From: Sphingomonas rosea
Lineage (GTDB): Bacteria; Pseudomonadota; Alphaproteobacteria; Sphingomonadales; Sphingomonadaceae
Direction of reading: 5' to 3'
Assembly (NCBI RefSeq): GCF_039538065.1
Contig: NZ_BAABBR010000001.1
Span: 2,580,501 to 2,644,500 of the forward strand
DNA: 64,000 bases
In this document: positions 36,479 to 46,533 of the stretch, piece by piece
Layout: the number at the start of each line of letters is the position of its first letter
Position numbering within the stretch: the stretch's first letter is position 1
Program-made: the position numbers and the translations under genes
Notes under the pieces: generated by a model
The model's database searches: none
Told to the model about the DNA's origin: nothing
What the model saw: the letters and a program-made list of their open reading frames with translations, nothing else

Positions 36479-38806
36479 ATGCTCGACGAGGCGACCCCCG
36501 CGACCCCGCAGACGATGATCGACCTGTTTCGCGTCCACGACTGGGCCGCGACCCCGCTCGGCGCGCGCGAGACCTGGCCGGCGGTGCTTACGATCAGCGT
36601 CCAGACAATGCTCGCCTCGCTCCATCCGATGTGCCTGATCTGGGGCCCCGAGCGCATCCTGCTCTACAACGACGGCTATGCACCGGTGCTGTTCGACCGC
36701 CATCCCGCGGCGCTCGGACGACCCACCGCCGAGGTCTGGCCGGAACTGTGGCCCGACATCGCGCCGCTGATCGACGGCACCTTCGCCGGGCAGAGCGTCG
36801 CCTTCAAAGACCAGCCGATGACCATGACCCGCCGCGGCTTTGCCGAGCAGACGTGGTGGGACTTTGCTTATTCGCCCGTGCGCGACGAGACGGGGCAGAT
36901 CGTCGGGCTGCTCAACGTCACCTCTGACAGCACGCCGCGCGTCATGGCAGCGCAGGAGCGCGACCAAGCGACGCGCAAGCTCGCCGCCAACGAAGCCAAG
37001 TGGCACGGGCTGTTCGAGACGCTGCAGGAAGGCTTCGTCCTCGGCGAGGTCATTCGTGATCCGGCGGGCACCGTCACCGACTTTCGCTACGAGGAGGTCA
37101 ACAGCGCCTGGTACGACCTCGTCGAGATGGAACGCGGGTCGATGGTCGGCCGGACGATGCGCGAACTCTTCCCCGACGCTGCAAGCGGCTGGATCGAAGA
37201 AATCGCCCAAGTCGTCGACACGGGCGAGGCGATCCGGTTCACGCGCCACTCCGACCGTCTGAAGCGCTGGTTCGAGGGCATCTGCCAGCCCGCCGGCGGC
37301 GATTGCTTCACCATGCTGTTCGTCGATGTGACTGCGCGGATCCGGGCGGATGCGCGGCGCGAGGCGCTGGCCGAGCTCGGCCGTACCTTGTTCGCCGCGC
37401 GCGACAGCGACGAAGCCGAGCAGGCCTCGACCGCGCTCATCGCCCGTGCGCTCGGCGTGGCGCGGGTTGGTTATGCGACCCTCGGCGAGGATGGCACGAC
37501 CTACACCATCGCCAGCGACTGGGCGGCCGAGGGATTGCCGAGCCTTGTCGGCCCGCACGTCCTCGACGATTACGGCCGGCAAGCCGAGGAGCTTCGGCAA
37601 GGCCAGATGGTCGTCATTGCCGACGTCGAGAATGATCCCCGCACTGCCGGTGCGCGCGGCCGTTTCGCGGAAATCTCGGTGCGCAGTCTCGTCAACCAGC
37701 CGATCGTCGAGGACGGGCGGACGGTGGCGGTGCTGTTCATCGGTGATCGCGAACCCCGCGAATGGCAGACCGAGGAACTGAGTTTCGTCGCCGACGCCGC
37801 CTCGCGGATCCGCGCCGGCCTGGCCCGGCGCCGGGCCGAGCAGGACGCGCGCGAAGCGGCCGCCTTCATGGGCAGCGTGCTCGCCGCCTCGACCGACTGC
37901 ATCAAGGTGCTCGAACTCGACGGCAGCCTGTCCTTCATGAGCGATGGCGGGATGCAGGTCATGGAAGTCAGCGACTTCAATGCCGTCAGGGGCTGTGCCT
38001 GGCCCGACTTCCTCGACGGCGACGGGCCCGATCATGCCCGGGCCGCGCTCGAGGCCGCGAAGCGCGGCGAGACTACCCATTTCGAGGCGCCGGCCGACAC
38101 CTTCGCGGGTAATCCAAGGCACTGGTCAGTCTCGGTCTCGCCGATCGAGGACGCGCAGGGCAATGTCGCGCGGATCCTGTCGGTCTCGCGCGATCACACC
38201 GAATTGCAGCAGGCGCGGGTCCGCCAGCAATTGCTCAACGCCGAGCTCGCGCACCGGATCAAGAATACCATGAGCCTGGTGCAGGCGATCGCGCAGCAGA
38301 CTTTGGGCAAGTCCGAGGATCAGGCGGCGGTCGCGGCCTTCGGGCGGCGGTTGAGCGCGCTTGCCGCAGCGCACGACGTGCTTACCGGGCAGAGCTGGTC
38401 GGAAGCGAAGTTCGGCGATGTCGCCCGCGCCGCGCTGGCGAGCTTCGGCGAGGACCGGTTCATCCTGTCCGGACCAGACGTGACGATCGGCCCGCGCGCG
38501 ACCCTTGCGGCCTCGCTCCTGTTCCACGAGCTCGCGACCAATGCGGTCAAATATGGCGCGCTGAGCGCGGTCGGCGGGAAGGTCGAGGTGCGCTGGTCGG
38601 TGTCGGGCGCCGAGGGCGGCGAGACCTTCGACCTCGTGTGGGCCGAGCGCGGCGGTCCGCCGGCGGTCGAGCCGCAGCGCAAGGGCTTCGGCTCGCGCGT
38701 GATCGGACTCGGGCTGGCGGGGTCCGGCGGGGTGGAGCGTCAGTTCGAGGCGACCGGGCTGACGGTCAGGGCCAGCGCGCCGCTGCGCGACATGCAGACC
38801 GAATAA
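36479..38806 (+). CDS. HWE-family hybrid-free sensor histidine kinase with PAS and GAF domains
   Basis: 775 residues, no membrane helix, so a soluble sensor. Order: PAS-like (about 20-150), a second PAS (165-270), GAF (about 300-445, LAELGRTLFAARDSDEAEQA), a third PAS (about 460-575), then the kinase domain. The phosphoacceptor is His in ELAHRIKNTMSLVQAIAQQTL (about residue 591). The HWE-class ATPase has the N box ELATNAVKYGALS and the WxE motif VWAERGGP. HWE/HisKA_2 kinases often feed the PhyR general-stress system in alphaproteobacteria or act as bacteriophytochrome-like light sensors. No response regulator is adjacent. The start is the ATG at 36479. Confidence 0.85.
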   Translation: MLDEATPATPQTMIDLFRVHDWAATPLGARETWPAVLTISVQTMLASLHPMCLIWGPERILLYNDGYAPVLFDRHPAALGRPTAEVWPELWPDIAPLIDGTFAGQSVAFKDQPMTMTRRGFAEQTWWDFAYSPVRDETGQIVGLLNVTSDSTPRVMAAQERDQATRKLAANEAKWHGLFETLQEGFVLGEVIRDPAGTVTDFRYEEVNSAWYDLVEMERGSMVGRTMRELFPDAASGWIEEIAQVVDTGEAIRFTRHSDRLKRWFEGICQPAGGDCFTMLFVDVTARIRADARREALAELGRTLFAARDSDEAEQASTALIARALGVARVGYATLGEDGTTYTIASDWAAEGLPSLVGPHVLDDYGRQAEELRQGQMVVIADVENDPRTAGARGRFAEISVRSLVNQPIVEDGRTVAVLFIGDREPREWQTEELSFVADAASRIRAGLARRRAEQDAREAAAFMGSVLAASTDCIKVLELDGSLSFMSDGGMQVMEVSDFNAVRGCAWPDFLDGDGPDHARAALEAAKRGETTHFEAPADTFAGNPRHWSVSVSPIEDAQGNVARILSVSRDHTELQQARVRQQLLNAELAHRIKNTMSLVQAIAQQTLGKSEDQAAVAAFGRRLSALAAAHDVLTGQSWSEAKFGDVARAALASFGEDRFILSGPDVTIGPRATLAASLLFHELATNAVKYGALSAVGGKVEVRWSVSGAEGGETFDLVWAERGGPPAVEPQRKGFGSRVIGLGLAGSGGVERQFEATGLTVRASAPLRDMQTE

Positions 38807-38830
38807 GCGCGGCAAGCGCGCAGGCGTGAG

Positions 38831-38854
38831 GCGGCGCGACCGAAGCCGCGCCGC
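38831..38854. terminator. terminator-like hairpin between the convergent kinase and pckA genes
   Basis: An 8-base GC stem (GCGGCGCG at 38831-38838, CGCGCCGC at 38847-38854) with an 8-base loop sits in the 60-base gap. There is no clear T-run on either side, so it may stop both transcripts only partly. Confidence 0.4.
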
Positions 38855-38866
38855 ATCAGCAAAGGA

Positions 38867-40480
<1,614 letters not shown>

Positions 40481-40534
40481 TAGAACCCTTTCGCTCATGC
40501 TTAGAGGGCAGCGCCCCTTACCTCGGGACACCGC

Positions 40535-40567
40535 CGCATACGTATGCGTAGTCAAAGCGCCTATGCG
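40535..40567. promoter_or_regulatory. palindrome CGCATACGTATGCG with a third half-site, between pckA and chvI
   Basis: A perfect 14-base palindrome (40535-40548) has half-sites CGCATAC and GTATGCG; TATGCG recurs at 40562-40567, 19 bases on. It lies 55 bases upstream of the pckA ATG and 94 upstream of chvI. This AT-containing palindrome is conspicuous against the GC-rich background and is a good operator candidate for pckA, chvI or both. The binding protein is unknown; no -35/-10 could be assigned with confidence. Confidence 0.5.
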
Positions 40568-40641
40568 CGGAAAAGGTTGCCCGGGTCAAACGAGGCCCCC
40601 GCTTGAAGACCGTCCCGCTTTGGCGCTACGCCCTCCCCGCC

Positions 40642-41364
40642 ATGACGAGCCCGGTGATCGCGCTGGTCGACGACGACCGCAATATCCTCACGTCCGTGTC
40701 GATCGCTCTCCAGGCCGAGGGCTTCGTCACCCGCCTCTATCCCGACGGCTCGAGCGCGTTGAAGGCGCTGGCCGACAATCCCGCCGATCTTGGCGTGTTC
40801 GACATCAAGATGCCCGGCATGGACGGGCTGTCCTTGCTTCAGGCGCTCCGCTCGGCGGGCGGCGCGGCGGCGGCGATGCCGGTCATCTTCCTCACCTCCA
40901 AGGACGAGGAGCAGGACGAGGCGCACGGCCTTGCCGCCGGTGCCGACGACTACATCGCCAAGCCGTTCAGCCAGCGCCTGCTGATCGCCCGCATCCGCGC
41001 GATCCTCCGCCGCGCCGACATGAACCGCTCGGCGGCCTCCAGCAGCGAACAACCCGCCGAGGCAGTCATCGAGCGCGGCCGGCTGGTCATGGACCCCGCC
41101 CGCCACCAGGTCGGCTGGGACTCCAAGCCGGTCACGCTCACCGTGACCGAATTCCTGATCCTCGAGGCACTGGCGCAGCGGCCGGGGGTGGTGAAGAGCC
41201 GCAACCAGCTGCTCGACATCGCCTATCAGGAGGACGTGTTCGTCGACGACCGCACGATCGACAGCCACATCAAGCGCATCCGGCGCAAGTTCCGCAGCGC
41301 CGACCCGACCTTCGACGCGATCGAGACGCTCTACGGGGTCGGCTACCGGTTCAACGATGGCTGA
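40642..41364 (+). CDS. chvI: response regulator ChvI
   Basis: 240 residues of the OmpR family. A receiver domain with the acidic pocket VDDD (D10-D12), phosphoacceptor Asp54 ([10 protein letters not shown]) and Lys in FLTSKDE precedes a winged helix ([27 protein letters not shown] and [10 protein letters not shown]). ChvI answers acid or envelope stress via ChvG. The start is the ATG at 40642; a TTG at 40603 adds 13 residues ahead of the receiver and is unlikely. It overlaps chvG by 8 bases and is followed by hprK, rapZ and the PTS genes. Confidence 0.92.
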   Translation: MTSPVIALVDDDRNILTSVSIALQAEGFVTRLYPDGSSALKALADNPADLGVFDIKMPGMDGLSLLQALRSAGGAAAAMPVIFLTSKDEEQDEAHGLAAGADDYIAKPFSQRLLIARIRAILRRADMNRSAASSSEQPAEAVIERGRLVMDPARHQVGWDSKPVTLTVTEFLILEALAQRPGVVKSRNQLLDIAYQEDVFVDDRTIDSHIKRIRRKFRSADPTFDAIETLYGVGYRFNDG

Positions 41365-42925
41365 TCCCTATCGGCAGGCCCTGTTCGGGCGGCAGCTGAG
41401 CTGGCGGCTGTCCCGCCGGATCATGGCGGTCAACATCCTCGTGCTGGTGGTGATCGCGCTTGCGCTGCTGTTTCTCGACAGCTTCCGCAACCAGCTGCGC
41501 GACGAGCGCGAGACGCAGACCCGCAACGTCGCGGTGATCGCCGCCGCGACCCTGCCGACGATCAGCGCCGACGAGAATGCCGCCTATTTCACCAAGGTGG
41601 GCCAGGAGACCGGGACCCGCATCCGAGTCTACCGCGCCGACGGGGCGAAGATCGTCGACAGCTGGTCGATGACCGGGCCGACCTATCGCCTTCGCGATCC
41701 GAGTGAGGGCGGGATCGCCAAACGCATGGCCCGCGCGCTCGACCGCGGGTTCAACACCATCGTCGGCCAGCCCAATCTCGACGATTTCACCGAGCCCGCC
41801 GCCGACCGCCTGCAGGCTTGGCCCGAAGCCCGCGAGGCGCTGCGCACCGGCCAGCCCGCCGGGGCGATCCGCAACGCGCCCGACCTCACTCCGGTGCTGT
41901 CCTCGGCCGCGCCGGTGGTCGGCAACCAGCAGGTGCTGCTGGTCACCGCCAACGACCGCAACTTCACCCGGCGGGTGCGCGACGAGCGCGGCAAGCTCGC
42001 CACCGGTCTTCTGGTCGCCGCGCTGCTGTCGCTGCTCCTGTCCTTCTTCCTCGCGCGGACCATCGCCCGTCCGCTCCACCGGCTCGCGCTCGCCGCCTAC
42101 CGCGTCCGGCTCGGCCGCTCGCGCGAGGTCAACGTGCCGCGCTTCAACAAGCGGCGCGACGAGATCGGCCTTCTCGCCCGCGCGGTGAGCGACATGAGCC
42201 AGGCGCTGCGGATCCGGATCGACAATATCGAGGCCTTCGCGGCCGACGTGACGCACGAACTCAAGAACCCCCTCGCCTCGCTCCGAAGCGCGGTCGACGG
42301 GCTCGACCGGATCGAGGACCCTGCGCTGCGCAAGCAGTTGCTCGACGTGGTGCGGCAGGACGTGCTGCGCCTCGACCGGCTGATCGGCGACATCGGCGAA
42401 GCGGCCCGGACCGATGCCGAGCTTGCCCGTGCGGCCTTCGAGGAAGTCGATGTCGGCAAGCTCGTCGGCCACCTGTGCGAGGGCTGGGAACAGCGCCGCA
42501 TGACCGGTGACGTGCGAATCGCCTTCGCCCGTCCCCGCGCCGCCTCCGCGATCGTCATGGGCGAGCCGAGCCGGCTGGCGCGCGCGATCGACAACCTCGT
42601 CGACAATGCAATCAGCTTTTCGCCCGCCGGCTCCCTCGTCGAGGTGGCGGTAGCCCGGGTCGGCGACGAAGTCCGGATCCGGATCGACGACGAAGGCCCC
42701 GGCGTGCCGGCGAGCGTGCGTGAAGCCATCTTTAACCGCTTCGTCTCAGTAAGGCCCGAGGGCGACGGTTTCGGCCGTCACTCGGGGCTCGGCCTTGCGA
42801 TCGCGCGTGCGATCGTGAAGGGCCATGACGGGGAGATTGACGTGGCCGACCGCGACGACGCGCCTTCAGGCGCCCGCTTCACCATCCGCCTGCCGGCCGC
42901 GCCGGCGGAAGGGGGCGAACAATGA
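41357..42925 (+). CDS. chvG: sensor histidine kinase ChvG
   Basis: 522 residues. It has an N-terminal membrane helix ([20 protein letters not shown]), a periplasmic sensor of about 150 residues, a second helix, then HAMP ([23 protein letters not shown]). The HisKA H-box [17 protein letters not shown] places the phosphorylated His near residue 298. ATP-binding N and G motifs are [34 protein letters not shown] and [14 protein letters not shown]. ChvG/ExoS senses acidification or envelope changes; in rhizobia its periplasmic partner ExoR inhibits it, but no exoR is in this window. It is translationally coupled to chvI and hprK. Confidence 0.92.
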   Translation: MADPYRQALFGRQLSWRLSRRIMAVNILVLVVIALALLFLDSFRNQLRDERETQTRNVAVIAAATLPTISADENAAYFTKVGQETGTRIRVYRADGAKIVDSWSMTGPTYRLRDPSEGGIAKRMARALDRGFNTIVGQPNLDDFTEPAADRLQAWPEAREALRTGQPAGAIRNAPDLTPVLSSAAPVVGNQQVLLVTANDRNFTRRVRDERGKLATGLLVAALLSLLLSFFLARTIARPLHRLALAAYRVRLGRSREVNVPRFNKRRDEIGLLARAVSDMSQALRIRIDNIEAFAADVTHELKNPLASLRSAVDGLDRIEDPALRKQLLDVVRQDVLRLDRLIGDIGEAARTDAELARAAFEEVDVGKLVGHLCEGWEQRRMTGDVRIAFARPRAASAIVMGEPSRLARAIDNLVDNAISFSPAGSLVEVAVARVGDEVRIRIDDEGPGVPASVREAIFNRFVSVRPEGDGFGRHSGLGLAIARAIVKGHDGEIDVADRDDAPSGARFTIRLPAAPAEGGEQ

Positions 42926-43356
42926 GCATCCGCCTCTCGAGCGAGACGCTCCACGCCAGCACGGTGGCGATCGACGGCCGCGCGGTGCTCATCTCGGGCA
43001 TTTCGGGGGCGGGCAAGAGCGACCTTGCGCTGCGCCTGATCGACCGCGGCTTCACGCTGGTCGCCGATGACCAGACGATCGTCCAGAAGCGCGGCGACCG
43101 CCTGTTCGTCAGCGCCCCCGCAAGCATCCGCGGCAAGCTCGAGATCCGCGGGATCGGGATCGTCCCCATGCCCGTGACCGAGGACGTGCCGCTGGCGCTC
43201 GCGGTCGACCTGACGAGCGATCTCCAGCGCCTTCCCGACGATTCGCGCGAGCGGATGATCTGCGGCCTCAAGGTCCCGCTGATCAGCGTCGACGCGCTGA
43301 CCGCCTCGGCGCCCTCCAAGGTCGCGCTCGCGCTCGATCGCTTCGGCCTCAAGTGA
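42922..43356 (+). CDS. hprK: HPr kinase/phosphorylase, short alphaproteobacterial form
   Basis: 144 residues, only the C-terminal catalytic domain of HprK. The P-loop GISGAGKS is at 26-33, followed by FTLVADDQT (the divalent-metal DD pair) and the C-terminal GLKVPLISVDALTASAPSKV. The short form lacks the N-terminal domain of Firmicutes HprK, as usual in alphaproteobacteria. It phosphorylates or dephosphorylates a serine of HPr; the HPr gene lies 1.3 kb downstream and has the expected serine (S48). It overlaps chvG and rapZ by four bases each. Confidence 0.9.
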   Translation: MSIRLSSETLHASTVAIDGRAVLISGISGAGKSDLALRLIDRGFTLVADDQTIVQKRGDRLFVSAPASIRGKLEIRGIGIVPMPVTEDVPLALAVDLTSDLQRLPDDSRERMICGLKVPLISVDALTASAPSKVALALDRFGLK

Positions 43357-44285
43357 GCGTCGCGCGGCGCCCCTTACCGCGGGTGCCGCGCCTGCTTCTC
43401 GTCACCGGCATGTCGGGCGCGGGCAAGTCGACCGTGCTCGACGCGCTCGAGGACATGGGCTGGGACACGGTCGACAACCTCCCGACCAGCCTGCTCCACG
43501 ATTTCGTCCATGGCGCCGACCGGCCGCGCAGCAACGCGCATGTCGCGGTCGGCATGGATGCGCGAAGCCGCGGCTTCGATCCGGCCGCCCTCCCGGCCCT
43601 GCTCCGCTCAATCCCCGGGGTCCGGCCCGAAATCCTCTATCTCGACGCCACCGGGGCCGAACTCATCCGCCGCTATGGCGAGACCAGGCGGCGCCATCCG
43701 CTCAGCCCCGACCGGCCGGCCGAGGACGGGATCGGGCGCGAGCGTGACCTCACCGCCGCGCTGCGCCTCGCCGCCGACGCGGTGCTCGACACGACCGACC
43801 TCAAGCCGGCGGACCTGCGCGATCACCTCCGCCAGCGCTACGGCGACGAGGGCGACGACCTCGTCGTCACCATCACCAGCTTCGGCTTCGCTCGCGGGAT
43901 CAGCCGGACAAGCGACCTCGTCTTCGACCTGCGATTCCTTCCCAATCCCCACTGGATCGAGGAGCTTCGCCCGCTGACCGGGGCCGATGCGCCCGTCTCC
44001 GAATATGTCGCGGCGCAGGACGGCTGGGACGACTTCATGGACCGGACCGAGGAGATGCTCGCGATGCTGCTCCCGCGCTATTGGGAAGCAGGCAAGACCT
44101 ATGTCGGGATCGGTTTCGGCTGTACCGGAGGGCGACACCGGTCGGTCGCCGCGGCGATCGCCATGGCGGAACGGTTGCGGAACCGTGGCTTTTCGCCGAA
44201 TATCCGTCACCGAGACCTAGGCCTCCGCCCCAATGATTCTCTCGAGCAGGGTCAGGAGCGCAATCAAGGACCAAGAGACCAGTAG
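43353..44285 (+). CDS. rapZ: RapZ/YvcJ nucleotide-binding protein
   Basis: 310 residues. A Walker A motif GMSGAGKS at 19-26 is followed by DMGWDTVDNLPTSLL, and the C-terminal domain carries the family end YVGIGFGCTGGRHRSVAAA. In E. coli RapZ controls degradation of the sRNA GlmZ; in alphaproteobacteria the gene accompanies hprK and nitrogen-PTS genes and its target is uncertain. Start is GTG at 43353. It is placed between hprK and the EIIA gene, one base from the latter. Confidence 0.9.
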   Translation: MSVARRPLPRVPRLLLVTGMSGAGKSTVLDALEDMGWDTVDNLPTSLLHDFVHGADRPRSNAHVAVGMDARSRGFDPAALPALLRSIPGVRPEILYLDATGAELIRRYGETRRRHPLSPDRPAEDGIGRERDLTAALRLAADAVLDTTDLKPADLRDHLRQRYGDEGDDLVVTITSFGFARGISRTSDLVFDLRFLPNPHWIEELRPLTGADAPVSEYVAAQDGWDDFMDRTEEMLAMLLPRYWEAGKTYVGIGFGCTGGRHRSVAAAIAMAERLRNRGFSPNIRHRDLGLRPNDSLEQGQERNQGPRDQ

Positions 44286-44286
44286 A

Positions 44287-44694
44287 ATGATCGGATTAGT
44301 GCTGGTGACCCACGGCCGGCTTGCGGCCGAGTTCATCGTCGCCATGGAGCATGTGGTTGGACCGCAGGAAGCCATTGCCGGCATCTGCATCGGCCCTGAC
44401 GACGACATGGAAGTGCGCCGCAAGGACATTGCGGAGGCGATTGCGCGCGTCGACGGCGGCGAGGGCGTGATCATTCTCACCGACCTGTTCGGCGGGACCC
44501 CCTCGAACCTCGCGATCAGCCTGATGAAGTCGGGCGACATCGAGGTGATCGCGGGGGTCAACCTGCCGATGCTGATCCGGCTCGAGGGCGCGCGCAAGGC
44601 GATGAACGTTCGCGCCGCGGTCGCCGCCGCGCGCGAGGCGGGACGCAAATACATCTCGGTCGCCTCCGAGATCCTCGGCGAGGCCGCGGCTTGA
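44287..44694 (+). CDS. PTS mannose/sorbose-type EIIA component
   Basis: 135 residues matching EIIA of the mannose family: MIGLVLVTHGRLA places the phosphorylated His at residue 9. ILTDLFGGTPSNLAISLM and GVNLPMLIRLEGAR are family signatures. It is not linked to sugar-specific EIIBC membrane proteins, so it is likely part of a regulatory (PTS-Ntr-like) relay with HPr and the HprK/RapZ proteins upstream. The ATG at 44287 is preferred over an upstream TTG/ATG that would extend the frame into the end of rapZ. Confidence 0.88.
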   Translation: MIGLVLVTHGRLAAEFIVAMEHVVGPQEAIAGICIGPDDDMEVRRKDIAEAIARVDGGEGVIILTDLFGGTPSNLAISLMKSGDIEVIAGVNLPMLIRLEGARKAMNVRAAVAAAREAGRKYISVASEILGEAAA

Positions 44695-44963
44695 GCGCGG
44701 TCAGCCGGTCCGTCCGGATCGAGAACAAGCGCGGGCTCCACGCCCGGGCGAGCGCCAAGTTCGTCACCATGGCAAGCGGCCTCGCCTGCCCGGTCGAGGT
44801 CGCCAAGGACGGCAACAAGGTCTGCGGCACCTCGATCATGGGGCTGATGATGCTCGGCGCCGCGCGCGGCGACACGATCGAGATCAGCGCCGCGGGCGAC
44901 GGCGCGGACGAAGCCGTGGCGAAGCTCAGCCAGCTGGTCGAGGACAAGTTCGGGGAGGAATAG
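44691..44963 (+). CDS. ptsH: HPr phosphocarrier protein
   Basis: 90 residues. The PEP-dependent phosphorylation site is His17 in RGLHARASAKF, and the regulatory serine is S48 in GTSIMGLMML, the HprK target. Start is TTG at 44691, overlapping the stop of the EIIA gene as TTGA. Enzyme I (ptsP or ptsI) is not in the window and must be encoded elsewhere if the relay works. HPr links ChvGI and HprK to carbon or nitrogen status in the alphaproteobacterial cluster. Confidence 0.9.
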   Translation: MSAVSRSVRIENKRGLHARASAKFVTMASGLACPVEVAKDGNKVCGTSIMGLMMLGAARGDTIEISAAGDGADEAVAKLSQLVEDKFGEE

Positions 44964-44996
44964 CCCTCTCCCGCCGCTTGCTGCTAGGGGGCGCCC

Positions 44997-45791
44997 ATGC
45001 CCCGCCACATCACCTCCTTTTCGAACGACACGGTCAAGTTCCTCCGCTCGCTGCGTGACAAGAAGGCGCGGCGGCAGGCCGGGCTGTTCCTGGCCGAGGG
45101 CCTGCGGATCATGGCCGAAGCGCGCGATGCCGGGATCCTGCCCGCGGTCGTCGCCTGCGCGGAGGGCGAGCTTCACCCGCTCGCCGCCGAGATCGTCGAA
45201 CAGGCCGAGGCCGCGGGCGCGGAGGCGATCAGCGTTCCCGACGAGATCCTCGCCAAAATGAGCGGCAAGGACAACCCGCCGCTCCTGCTCGGCGCCTATC
45301 GCCAGCCGCGGCTCGGGCTCGCCGACCTCGACCGATCGGCGTCCGACCTGTGGATCGTGGCGGAGAAGCTGCGCGATCCCGGCAACATCGGCACCATCCT
45401 GCGCACCGGCGACGCGGTCGGCGCGGGCGGGCTGATCCTCGTCGACGATAGCGCCGACCCGTTCAGCGTCGAGGCAGTGCGGGCGAGCATGGGCGCGATC
45501 TTCACCCAGAAGATCGTGCATGTGCCGTGGACCGAATTCCTCGCCTGGCTGCGCGCGGGGCCGGGACAGCTGGTCGGAACCAGCCTCCAGACCGACCACG
45601 ACTATCTCGCGCCGACCTACGACAAGCCCTGCTTCCTGATGGTCGGGAACGAGCAGGCGGGCCTGCCCGAGGATTACGAGGCCGAGTGCGACCTCCTCGT
45701 GAAGATCCCGATGCATGGCCGCGCCGACAGCCTCAACGCCGCGGTCGCGACCGCGATCATGGCCTTCCAGATCCGCGCGAGCTGGCGCTAG
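44997..45791 (+). CDS. SpoU/TrmH-family RNA 2'-O-methyltransferase
   Basis: 264 residues. An N-terminal substrate-binding region (RSLRDKKARRQAGLFLAEGLRIM) precedes the SPOUT knot domain: motif 1 LRDPGNIGTILRTGDAVGAGG with the conserved N-x-G-x-x-x-R, motif 2 FLMVGNEQAGLP and motif 3 IPMHGRADSLNAAVATAIM. It methylates ribose in rRNA or tRNA; the exact target (RlmB-like or TrmH-like) cannot be told. It lies 33 bases past ptsH on the same strand and may be co-transcribed. Confidence 0.88.
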   Translation: MPRHITSFSNDTVKFLRSLRDKKARRQAGLFLAEGLRIMAEARDAGILPAVVACAEGELHPLAAEIVEQAEAAGAEAISVPDEILAKMSGKDNPPLLLGAYRQPRLGLADLDRSASDLWIVAEKLRDPGNIGTILRTGDAVGAGGLILVDDSADPFSVEAVRASMGAIFTQKIVHVPWTEFLAWLRAGPGQLVGTSLQTDHDYLAPTYDKPCFLMVGNEQAGLPEDYEAECDLLVKIPMHGRADSLNAAVATAIMAFQIRASWR

Positions 45792-45829
45792 ATTTTCCGC
45801 GTTCAGGTGAAGGGCGCTAGTCTGCGCCC

Positions 45830-46531
45830 ATGAAACGATTCGCTCTCCTCGCCGTCGCCGCCGTCTCCCTCTCCGCCTGCGAGACGATGATGCCCCCTGC
45901 CGCCCCGCCTCCGATGGGCGGTGAAATGGCCGCGACCTATCGCGCGAGCGGGACCGAGCCCTTCTGGGGGCTGACGCTCGACGGGCGGCAGATGGTGTTC
46001 ACAGATGTCGACGGCCAGCGCGTCGCGGAAGCCCAGCCGCGCGCGATCCACGGTTTTGCGGGCGACATCTATCAGGGTCGCCGGATCAACCTCAACATCA
46101 TCCACGGCCAGCGCTGCAGCGACGGGATGAGCGACCGGACCTATCCCGACAAGGTGCAGGTGTCGGTCGACGGCCGACGCTACGAGGGCTGCGGCGGAGG
46201 CGTGGAAATGGGTGCGGTCGGATCGGTCGAAGGCGACTGGAACGTGCTCGCGGTCGGCAAGCAGCTCGTCTCGGGCGACACTTACAAGCTGTCGCTCGCC
46301 GGCGGTCGGCTGAGCGGGCAATTCGGCTGCAACCGGATGAGCGGCCCCTACCGGATCGAGCGCCAGACGCTCGTCGCGGGCCCGGTGGTTGCGACCCGGA
46401 TGGCCTGCGCCGACATGCGCGCCGAGACGGAAGCCGGCCGGATCCTGATGCAGCCGATGCGCATGGCCTGGACGGAGCGTGGCGACCTCATCCTGTCGAA
46501 CGAGGCCGGCGAAATCCGCCTGTCGCGATAA
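45830..46531 (+). CDS. META-domain lipoprotein
   Basis: 233 residues. Lipoprotein signal (LLAVAAVSLSACE), then a COG3650-like region (YRASGTEPFWGLTLDGRQMVF, with cysteine pair HGQRCSDGMSD and YEGCGGG), and a C-terminal META/HslJ domain (GSVEGDWNVLAVGK then GQFGCNRMSGPY and VATRMACADM). HslJ-type META proteins are associated with heat shock and novobiocin tolerance. The two-domain architecture occurs in alphaproteobacterial envelope lipoproteins. Two bases separate its stop from the convergent rmuC stop, across AAGCTT. Confidence 0.8.
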   Translation: MKRFALLAVAAVSLSACETMMPPAAPPPMGGEMAATYRASGTEPFWGLTLDGRQMVFTDVDGQRVAEAQPRAIHGFAGDIYQGRRINLNIIHGQRCSDGMSDRTYPDKVQVSVDGRRYEGCGGGVEMGAVGSVEGDWNVLAVGKQLVSGDTYKLSLAGGRLSGQFGCNRMSGPYRIERQTLVAGPVVATRMACADMRAETEAGRILMQPMRMAWTERGDLILSNEAGEIRLSR

Positions 46532-46533
46532 GC

